Assembly (NCBI RefSeq): GCF_032362555.1
Contig: NC_083523.1
Span: 1,711,501-1,775,500 of the forward strand
DNA: 64,000 nt
Reading direction: 5' to 3'
Source: Amyelois transitella
Lineage: Eukaryota > Arthropoda > Insecta > Lepidoptera > Pyralidae
Shown here: positions 11,186-23,100 of the stretch, piece after piece
How positions within the stretch are numbered: position 1 is the first letter of the stretch
How the letters are laid out: the number at the start of each line of letters is the position of its first letter
Made by a program: the position numbers and the translations under genes
The notes under the pieces: model-generated
Told to the model about the DNA's origin: nothing
Seen by the model: only the letters and a program-made list of their open reading frames with translations
Databases searched by the model: none

Positions 11186-14100
11186 ATTCAATTCAATTGG
11201 AACCAATAGTAGATCTCAGTAGTTCCTGAGATTAGCGCGTTCAAACAAACAAACTCTTCTATATCTTATATATAAAATTCTCGTGTCACAATGTTTGTCT
11301 CCGTTCTCCTCCGAAACGGCTTTACCGATTTTAACCAAATTTTGCATGCATATTCAGTAGGTCTGAGAATCGGCTAACATCTATTTTTCCTACCCCTTAA
11401 TGATAAGGGTTGCCTACCCTCAACATTTTTTACCCTTAAAATTATTTATATGGCAAAACAACGTTTGCCGGGACAGCTAGTATAGATATATATGTATTTC
11501 TTGTAAAAACACTCACTCTTTATAATGACGTGTTTGCCGGGCGCTGCGACGCTCCATATTATGATGTTGGTGTCGAGGGAGCCCGACGCCACGCGCAGCG
11601 AGTCGGGGCTCCACGCCACGCAGTTCACTTTGGCCGTGTGGAAGCCCCATTCTTTGTTGTGTGCCAACTGGAAACGGATGTAATATATTTGCGTATTACC
11701 ATAGACACGTGCCATCTATATATAGATTGACAATACCGCTGAAAGTCTTCAAATATGACTGTTTGGAGATAGATCTTATTATAAAAAGTTAATATTCTAA
11801 CCTTTTATAATAAGATCTATCTCTAACTTTTAAGTTGTTTTGTTCTAGTGTTGTATCTTTCAATAATAAAATTCTCTTTTTAGAGCATCACAACAACGGT
11901 TTGTTATTTCACCAAATTCATAACATTATATATAAATAAATAAATATATACGGGACAAATTACACAGATCGAGTTAGCCTCAAAGTAAGTTCGAGACTTG
12001 TGTTACGAGATACTAACTTAACGATACTATGATATTTTATGATAAACACTTATTATAGATAAACATCCAAGACCCAGGCCAATCAGAGAGAGGTCGTTTC
12101 TCATCATGCCCTGGCCGGGATTAGAACCCGGGACCTCCGGTGTCACAGACAAGCGTATTACCGCTGCGCCACAGAGGCCGCCAATATGTAGATTGACAAT
12201 ACCGCTGAAAGTCTTCAAATATGGCTGTTCGAAGATAGATCTTATTATAAAAGGTTAATATTCTAACCTTTTATATTAAGATCTATCTCTAACTTTTAAG
12301 TTGTTTTGTTCTAGTGTTGTATCTTTCAATAATAAAATTCTCTTTTTAGAGCATCACAACAACGGTTTGTTATTTCACCAAATTCATAACATTATATATA
12401 AATAAAAAAATAAATATATACGGGACAAATTACACAGATCGAGTTAGCGACGAAGTAAGTTCGAGACTTGTGTTACGAGATACCAACTCAACGATACTAT
12501 ATTTTATGATAAATACTTATTATAGATAAACATCCAAGACCCAGGCCAATCAGAGAAAGTTCGTTTCTCATCATTACCTTTTCAAGACTGTTGGCTTGAT
12601 TATATGAATGAACGAATGACAGATTAAGCTAAATTTGCTAACCTCACCAACTTACTAGCGAGGCACGCTCGTCTTCACACACAACTTTAATAGTGAATCA
12701 CACAGCTGTGGCTGTAGAGAGATGATGATGCAGAGATGTGTCTCTGTAATACCTTCAAATAACATACACACACGCAATCATAACAAAACTCACCTTATAC
12801 TCGTCGGTGGAGTACAACACGACCTTCCTGTTGGCGTCGCAGGCGGCCAGGTGGCGGCCGTCGGCGCTGAACCGCGCGCCGGTCACGGGGCCCAGGTGCT
12901 GCAGCTCCACGCTCTGGTGCAGGGTGCGCACGTCCAGCGTGTATATGTGGACTTTGTTGTCCGCGCCTGCCAACACAATATATAATCACGTCTACAACCC
13001 TTGCGGGGTAGACAGAGCCAGCAGTCTTGAAAATACTGATTGGCCATGTTCAGCTGTAAGGCTTAATGATGGAATTGATAAAGGATATAGACATGATTTA
13101 TATGAATGTATGTAACTAACTAAATGTAATTAATTACCATCCGTGTGGCTCCCGGTATTGGTGCCGTAAAAGAATAGGACCTCTCCATCTCTTTCCCATG
13201 GATATCGTAAAAGGCGACTAAGGGATAGGCTTACAAACTTGGGATTCTTTCTTTAAGCGATTGGCTAGCAACCTGTCACTATTTGAATCTCAATTCCATC
13301 ATTAAGCCAAATAAACGTGGCCATTCAGTCTTTTCAAGACTGTTGACTCTGTCTGCCCCGCAAGGGATATAGACGTGACCATATGTATGTATGTATGTAA
13401 TTACCTCCAACAGCAACATGTCTCGACTTGGTGTCGATGCTGACACAAGTCGGCTCGTAGTTGAGCGGCAGAGACGACTGCTTACTATTGCCGATCACGA
13501 CGACCAACTGAAATTAAGATATATATATATAGTCACGTCTTTATCTCTTGCGGGCAGACAGAGCCAACCGTGTTGAAAATGCTGATGACTTCCAGATGTT
13601 TGGCTCAATGGTGAAATTGAGATTCCCAAGTTTATAAGCCTATCCCTTAGTCGCCTTTTATAACATCGATGGAAAAGATATGGAGTGGTTCTCAGCTAAC
13701 ATGCCGAAAACCACACTTTATTTATTCTTTAGTTGCATCTTAATATATATATATATATATATATAATATTAATATATTAATAATTATATATAAATATTAT
13801 ATAATTCACGCGTATATATATAGATATGTATGTATTTAAACTTAATATAAAACAATAGTACTACCTCTTTGACAGTGGCAATGATTGTGGTGTCATCATC
13901 GATGATGTGGTCCATGCCGCGCGGCTGGGAACCCAATGGTATAACAACATCCGTGTACGTCGGGACTTCACCTGGAAACAAATTTATATATTTTATTATT
14001 TATTTATAGCTGTGCCCGCGACTTCGTCCGCGTGGTATAGTTATTTTGGGCATCATTGAAGCCCTCAAGGAGGAATAATTTTCCCCGTTTTTGTTTTTTT

Positions 14101-17100
14101 TTTCACATTTTCCATTATTTCTGCGCTCTGCAATAGTTGCAGCGTGATGATGGTCTATTAAACACAACAAGAATTTTTCAATTCGAACCAGTAGTTCCTG
14201 AGATTAGCGCGTTCAAACAAACAAACCCTTCAGCTTTATAATATTAGTATAGATTTATGTTCATTAACGGAAAAAGAATACAAATGTTATTTATAACTAT
14301 TTAAGTGTAGGCCGAGTGGTTCCCGGCACCAATAACAAAGAAAAAAAATAGGACCAGTCCGTCTCATTCCCATAGATAGACTTATAAATATGGGATTCTT
14401 TTTTAAGGCGATGGGCTAGCAACCTGTCACTATTTGAATCTCAATTCCAAGTTCAAGACAATTGGCTATGTCCACCCCGCAAGGGATATAGACGTGATTA
14501 TATGTATGTACAGCGATTCCGTATTTTTTTTTAATTATTAAATTAAATTAAATTAAAAATTTGTTTATTTTCTCTCCACATAGGTGAATATAGGTAAGTA
14601 CAGACTTCTGTTGTAAAACTTAATTTTTGAGAACCTATTAATTAAAAAAAATATTATATATATTATTTTTTTTATTCAAAATAACAAATATGAACTATTA
14701 TATTTACGACCAACCTGAAAAAAAAGGAGTCAACAAGCTTATTAACAAGATTATTTTTTCAAGTATTTACACGGTTAGATGCGCGTGCGCACCAAAAAAA
14801 GAAATTCAAAATTCAAAATTATTTTATTCATTATTATAGGATACTATTATATCGCTTAATAATTGTCGTATGGTTTAACAACTTGGTTGACGTCAAATAA
14901 ATTACTTAAAAACTAAGTTTACTGCCGCTTCCAAGGCGTCAGTGCAGAAGAAGCGGTAACAAACTGCACTGCACCCTCCACCCTCGCGAGCAACAATTAC
15001 CTTCCGCGGCGGGCAGCGCGCGGCGCAGGCTGTCGTCGATGCCGCAGCTGAGCAGGGCGCCGCCGCGGCCCGCGCTCATGCCGTTGACCTGGTTCCCGTG
15101 ACCTTGACCCCGGATGTGACGACCTTCGCCTGTCACGAACACATACGTACAAATATACTATACTTAGTTAGTTACATATTACATGCATTAATATAAATCA
15201 CGTCTATATCCCTTGCGGGGTAGGCAGAGCAAACAGTTTTGAAAAGACGAAAACATAATTTTAAAATAAAGTGAAAGAAACTTATTGCACGTAATTATTC
15301 AGAAAAGCTCCTAATGCCCTAGTATTAATATACGAGTCGGTTACTTTAATTAGAGGTCAAGTAGGTCAAAGAGGAGTAGTTATAATGTCACGAAGGTCAG
15401 ACAGTAGCAGAGTCGCTTTAATGTCATGGAGGTCAGACAGGAGCGGAGTTGCTTTAATGTCATGGAGGTCAGACAGTAGCAGAGTTGCTTTTATGTCATG
15501 GAGGTCAGACAGGAGCGGAGTTGCTTTAATGTCATGGAGGTCAGACAGGAGCGGAGTTGCTTTAATGTCATGGAGGTCAGACAGGAGCGGAGTTGCTTTA
15601 ATGTCATGGAGGTCAGACGGGAGCGGAGTTGCTTTAATGTCATGGAGGTCAGACGGGAGCGGAGTTGCTTTAATGTCACGGAGGTCAGACAGTAGCAGAG
15701 TTGCTTTAATGTCACGAAGGTCGGACAGTAGCAGAGTTGCTTTAATGTCACGGAGGTCAGACAGTAGCAGAGTTGCTTTAATGTCACGAAGGTCGGACAG
15801 TAGCAGAGTTGCTTTAATGTCACGGAGGTCAGACAGTAGCAGAGTTGCTTTAATGTCACGGAGGTTTCAGACAGTAAACCTAAATTAAACTAATATGTTA
15901 TATTAAAAATAAAGTTGGAAAAATAGACAGAGCAAAGATTTACATTAATTTAAATACTAACCGAGGTGAGGGAAAACATCGTGATAAAACCTGCAAATTC
16001 AGAAAACTGGTTGCGTAACCATGATTGTTCCAATACGAGTTAGGTTCCCCTGCAAAGGTTGCGTAGACGGAAGTCGCTTCGTACAAAAACGTAACTCATC
16101 CAATCCAGGATCCATGTTCAAAGGCATACTGGGGTATGCCTTTGAACATGTCACTCTCCAGAGGGGTGAAAACTTGAGATCAGATGGGAGTTGCTTCATA
16201 TAAAATAAAAACCTGACTCACTTGATCCAGAATCATGGTTACAGGCATACCCCGGGCTCCTCTCCTGAGAGGTGAAAATGCAACCCAGACTTAAACCAGG
16301 AGAGACAAGTCACCCAATCCAGGATCCATGTTCAAAGGCATACCCCGGGCTCCTCTCCAGAGAGGTCAAAAACGCAACCCAGACTTAAGCTGGACAAGTT
16401 ATACAGGGTGACTTTTAATTCAACTGCATAAATTTAACTGTTAAGTGTACTCATCTAAAGAATATTTAAAAACGTTAAAAGAAAAATATCGGTTCATATT
16501 TCAGAAAGTACGAAAAAAAATAAAAGTATCAAAATCCACGATCCTAAATACGTCATATCACCCCGGCAGGCGGTAAAGCGACGCGTAAGATTCAGAGGTC
16601 AATTTACATGTTTAGTTTTTCTTTTTGTAGTATTGGTCTTTAATTAAGCGTGTGACGTAGTTTTGAGGGTTTTTAAATGTGCAAATGATGACGTTTAATT
16701 TAAATAAAAATAGGCTCAAACGGCTCAGAAGCATGGGTATAGCCTATGTTTAAAAGGATGCAGTTGTTTTAAATGTCACCCGTATATTTAAAAAAAATAT
16801 CTGACCAGTGTTAACATCCCACTGAGTGACACATCCATCATGGCTGGCTGTGTACACGGCCAAAGAGTCATCGCGCGGCGCCAGGCAGGTGATGGGCTTG
16901 TTGTGGCCCATCAGCACCTGTCTCGGCTTGTCCGGATTCTCCACGTCCAAATAGTTGATCACCCCGGACAGTGACACCGATAGGAGGTGCTGACCTTGCC
17001 ACAGGCACGATACCTGGACAGAATTCATGGAAATATAAACAACAATATATATTATATGGACAAAACAGATTGAGCGAGCCTGAAAGTAATTTGAAGAGAG

Positions 17101-20100
17101 AAAGTAAATAATTTACTTATTATAAAGTGGTTCCCGGCACCAATAGAAAAATAATAGGACCACTTCATCTCTTTACCATGGATGTCGTAAAAGGCGACTA
17201 AGGGATAGGCTAATAAACTTGGGAATCTTCTTATAGGCGATGGGCTAGCAACCTGTCACTATTTGAATCTCAATTCTATCTTAAAGCCAAATAGCTGAAC
17301 GTGGCCTATCAGTCATTTCAAAACTGTTGGCTCTGCCTACCCCGCAATTATATAGTACTAGCTGTGCCCGCGACTTCGTCCGCGTGGAATAGTTATTTTG
17401 GGCATCATTGAAGGCCCTCAAGGATGAATAATTTATCCCATTTTTTTCATGTTTTCCATTACTTCTCACAATTGCAGCGCGATGTTATATAGCCTAAAGC
17501 CTTTCTCGATAAATGATCTATTCAACACAAAAATAAATATTTCAATTCGAACCAGTAGTACCTGAGATAAGCGCGTTTAAACAAACAAACAAACAAACTC
17601 TTCAGCTTTATAATATTATATAGTACATATAGATATATTTTGTATCTCTTTCCCATGTATGTCGTAAAAAGCGACTAAGGGATAGGCTTACAAACTTGGG
17701 ATTCTTTTTAGGCGATGGGCTAGCAACCTGTCACTAGTTGGATCTCAATTCTTTCGTTAAGCAAAATAGCTGAACGTGGCCATTCAGTCTTTTCAAGACT
17801 GTTGGCTCTGTCTACCCCGCAAGGGATATAGACGTGACCATATGTATGTATGTAAGTACCTGTTGATCCTCAATAGCGGCACCCATGTTGAACAAAACGG
17901 AACGTTGCATAGTCTCCACGTCCCATATAGCGCACGTCTTGTCACCGGAACAAGACAGGAGTTGTTTGCCATCCGGAGACCAGGCGATGCCGTAAACGCC
18001 GCCCTTGTGAGCTGGTGAACCGACCTGAAAAACATCACATACATACATACACTAGCTGTGCCCGCGACTTCGTCTGCGTGGAAGCGTGATGTTATATAGC
18101 CTAAAGCCTTCCTCGATAAATGGTCTATTTAACACAAAAATAATTTTTCAATTCGAACCAGTAGTTTTTGAGATTAGCGCGTTCAAACAAACAAACTCTT
18201 CAGCTTTATAATATTAGTATAGATAGATAAAATCACGCCTCTTTCCCGGAGGGGTAGGCAGAGACTACCTCTTTCCACTTGCCACGATCTCTGCATACTT
18301 CCATCGCTTCATCCACATTCATAACTCTCTTCATGCAAGCTCGGCGGTTTCGGGTACTTTTGACCTGACCCTTTACCAGGACGTCCTTGATTTGATCAAG
18401 ATACGTTCGTCTAGGTCTTCCCACCCCGACCTTACCCTCCACACTCTCCTTGTATATCTGCTTAGTCAACCTGCTTTCATTCATCCTCTCCACATGACCG
18501 AACAACAATCACTGAAAAACATCATCATGTGTTTAATAAATCTTAGGTAGGTATATATAAAATTCTCTTGTCACAATGTTCGTTCCCGTAGGTACACCTT
18601 CGAAACGGCTTTACCGATTCTCGTGAAATTTTGTGAGCATATTGAATAGGTCTGAGAAGCGGTCAACAGCAACAACAATATATATATATATACTAACTGT
18701 CCCGGCAAACGTTGTTTTGCCATACAAATATTATTAAGTAATTTCTATTTTTTTAAAAATATTAAGGGTGGACAACCCTTATCACTAAAGGATATGAAAA
18801 ATAGATGTTAGCCGATTCTCAGACAATTTCAAACATTCTCGATATACTCACAAAATTTCATCAGAATTGGTCAAGCCGTTTCAGAGGAGTACAGGAACGA
18901 ACATTGTGACACGAGAATTTAAAATACATATAAGATATTTATTATGTCGTTTGTATATTGATTAACTAACCTCTCCCTTGAGCTCTGAAGTAGCACCATC
19001 ATACAGGTAGATCTTGCCGTCGAAGCCTGCCGACGCGAAGAGACTTCCGTCCGGACTGTACCTCACGGCTTGGGCGAAACGAGTGTGTTCCTGAAAAGGA
19101 AGTATTTTTTTAAAGTTTTTATCAATGTAAGACTGTAGTGTAAACAAACTTATCATTTTAAATATTTACTTAAAATATGCACCAATTTGGCTTTAAAGTC
19201 TGTCGTTACCATTCGTTCATTTCATTCGTTCGCCTCATTCGTTCATTTCATTAGTTCATTTCATTCGTTCATTTCATCCTTTCATTTCATCCGTTCATTT
19301 CATGAGTTCATTTCATTCGTCCATTTTTTTGTTCATTTCATTCGTTCATTTCATTCGTTCGTTTCATTCGTTCATTTCATTCGTTCACATCATTATTCCG
19401 CTCAATTTATCCCTTAAATCGTCTCACCTGCTTGGTGCACTTGAACTTGAACGGTGGCCCCTCGAACACAGCGATCGTGTTGTCCTCAGAGGCGGTCACG
19501 ATCCTGAACGGCCTCGAGGGTCGGAAGTCCACGGAGTTGATCGGCTTGGACTGGCCGCTGATCTCGCCCACCGATGTGCCAGTCTCCGACATGAAAACGT
19601 GGCCGAATCTGATATAAATTAAACAGACGCAATTTATAAAAAAAAAAAAAGAGTGGACTTTGCAAGTCATAAGCAATTTTGTAATCCCCACTCGGAAGAG
19701 AAATGTGTACTAAGGATAGGCTTACAAACTTGGGATTCTTTTTTAAGCGATGGGCTAGCAACCTGTCACTATATGAATCTCAATTCTATCATTAAGCCAA
19801 ATAGCTGAACGTGGCCATTCAGTCTATTCAAGACTGTTGGCTCTGTCTACCCCGCAAGGGATATAGAGGTGACTATATGTATCTATGTATGTAAGAATCA
19901 AAAAGTGACAGTCTGCAAGCCCATCGCCTAATATTTTATTTACTTTTGTATACAAAAGATTTCAGACGATGTTATTACCTACCGTTTGAAACTGGCTCAA
20001 AGTGTAAAAAATATACGTATGTACATATGTATGTGTATACGATAAAGGAATTGAACAAAATTGAAATAGAATTTCACCTCTCCCGGCCCTCTCCTACGAC

Positions 20101-23100
20101 GACCATGCGCTGGCTGTCGGCGCTCCACGCTATATCCTTGATCGGCCCGCCTATTGGCTGGAACTCGTTCTTGAGAATATGCTCCTTGTTCACCGTATCC
20201 CAGATGCGGACCTTGCCGGACGCGTCTGAAAATTAAATCTTAGTCTTTTGGTGGTCCTATTCTTTTTTTGTATTGGTGCCGGGAACCACACAGCACCTCT
20301 CCTTTGTCGTATGTATCCACGTACATACGTATATGGTCACGTCTATATCCCTTGCGGGGTAGACAGAGCCACAGCCACAGAATAGTCTTGAAAAGACTAG
20401 AATACATTATATAATTGAAGAACATTTAACATTGAAGTTATGTACATTAGTTTGAATACTAACCGATGCTCTTACGGCGAGGGAGAGGCGAAAAATGCTC
20501 GTGCAATATGAACTTATTAAACTATTTTATTATCGGAGTACGGTTCTCGCAGCCACCGCATGCGCACGTTTCTATGAGCCATTCCGAGCAAAACCAGTGA
20601 TCTAGACCTCACTCTTACGACCCTTAACACCGTGTCACCGAGTCTACGGTCGTTGGACGCAGACGTACCAACAAGACCAATCCACAAGACCTCCGGCCTA
20701 CGGCGCTTAACCCGGGCGCTCAGTGTCTCGCACGAATGGTTTCTACATTTACAAAGAAGTGGACACTCTGTAGCTCCTTCTCGCACCTATGCTATTCTAA
20801 GTTAAGTGAAGTGAAACAGTGCAAGTGAATGATTTAAAATTAAGCTACCGGCGCTTGCGATTATATCACAGAAGAAATCATACCAAATAATTATAAACCT
20901 GTTCATTATATCACAATAATAATACTGTTGCCTATTATAGCTAAGTAATAACAAAAAGTTTAATAATTTATAGCCTGGCCAGAGTTTCGAAGCAAAATAA
21001 TAATTACAACAAAAGGATTACTTGCAACTTATATCTATCCAGTCCAGAAAGGTGAATCAGCTGTGTGCCTACGCATTTTCACTTTCTACTATTTGTCAGC
21101 CTATCTTTTTCATTTGACTACGGCGCCGTAAAGCGGGTGATACTAACGATTCCCGAAAATAAAGCTTTTCCATGCCATTAAAACGTACTCCACCAACAAC
21201 ACCAAATATGTCAAAATCAGACACTGATTTGTCAATCCCTCGCACCGAAATAAGTTCTGAGGACCTCCTTCACAATATTACCACACGACATAAAAGGCCG
21301 CGTCAGGGCTCCTCATAACCTACCCAAGTGAATCAATTTAGCAGTGATTTGAGGGAAATGATGGAGGCACTCCACACATCATCTATTAATCAACAAAAAA
21401 TGATGAATAAACTAATAGAAGAGGTCGCTGAGATCAAAAAACAAAATATTAAAATCCAAAAATCTAACGTGCAAATTGAAAATACCTTGGAAAGCCTAAA
21501 AAATAGTAATGAAAATATGTTGAAAAGAATACAGCTTCTTGAAAAAGAGCGCTTTGATCAACAAAACTATATAGTCAGCCTAGAGAAGAAAATAGAGAAC
21601 ATGCAGCAGACTTCTCGTCCATCCAATGTTGAAATACGAAATGTTCCAGCGGTCCAGGAAGAATCGTTTACGGACCTGACGGCCCACCTACAAAATATAG
21701 GACAAGCACTACATGTGGAAATCCAACCCTCGGATATACGTGACACTTACCGCATAGGAAAGAATAAAATAATCGTTGCCGAATTTCAATCTGTGCACCT
21801 GAAGAATAAAGTTTTGGCAGCGGCACGCAAATATAATAAAGATCACAGTGGAGACCAACGACTCAACACTTCCAATATTGGCCTTGCAGGGGACCCCACC
21901 CCCATATACATATCCGAGTACCTTGCAGGAAGCAACAGGAAGCTGTTCTACGAGGCCCGAGAATACGCTAAAGCCAACAATTACAAGTTTTGCTGGACCG
22001 GAAACGGAAATATTTACATGAAGAAGGATGAGCAATCGAAAGCGATTCGCGTAGACTCTGAAATCACGCTGAACTCTCTCCTAACAAAACAATGACTATA
22101 TGTCAGTACAAACCATTTGTCTGTATTGTTTGAGCCTTTTATTATGAAAATTTCTTACAATATGTGTTTTTGCATTTACTTAGCCTATCCTTATTTACAA
22201 ATTTATCTGTTTAATAACATTTGCTGGGAATATAAAAGTTTCATATTATATAATCTACATACATCACTTATATCACACAAACCATATACATATATTATAA
22301 CACTTATACTTAATTCGTTATACACAACACAAAATATGAATACGTATCTTGATAAGCATAATTGTCTATACTTAATGACCTTCTTTTTGTGGTACGGTGC
22401 GCAATTCCGACTCTATTTAAAAAATAATAATACAATAAATTTATTATTAAAAATAATATGACAGATATCAGCTCTTATTTCAATGAGTTGGAGGCGCTTA
22501 ATGTATCACAAAGTTATTTATGTGCACCGGATCAATGTTTCAAATATATAAATTGTAATAAAAAATCTCTGACTGTTATTCATTTGAATATTTGTAGCAT
22601 AAACTGCAACTTTGACCAATTCCAAACACTTCTTTCAACTTTAAACATACAATGTGATATTATTATCTTAACAGAATGTTGGTTATCAGTTACGCCATAT
22701 CTCCCTAAATTGAATAACTTTACATCATATCAAACGATAGATGATGGCAATCAAAATGCAGGCGTCGTTATATACATTAGAAACACCTTGGATTGTAATG
22801 TCTTCGAACCTAAAATTATAAAGGAAGCTGATTGTCTAGTTTGTACACTTGGAACGGAGTTCGCTTTCATAGCTGTTTATAGATCACCATCATATAAAAA
22901 CACAGACATATTCTTAAATTCTATCAACGATCTTCTATTGACCCTAAAATCCTATAAAACAGTTGGTTTAATGGGAGATCTTAATATAGATATACACACT
23001 TGTGACAGCGATAACCGTTCTGACAATTACCTCAACCTGATGGCAGCACACGGTTTGCTTCCGACGTATACCTATCCCACTCGACTGCAAAAATGTATTG

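Noticed and set aside
15385-15888. 167-, 122- and 65-codon open frames
   Set aside because: Products of the 36-bp repeat period; no start context or family.
19187-19417. Phe/Ser/His-rich open frame
   Set aside because: Translation of the 13-bp minisatellite.
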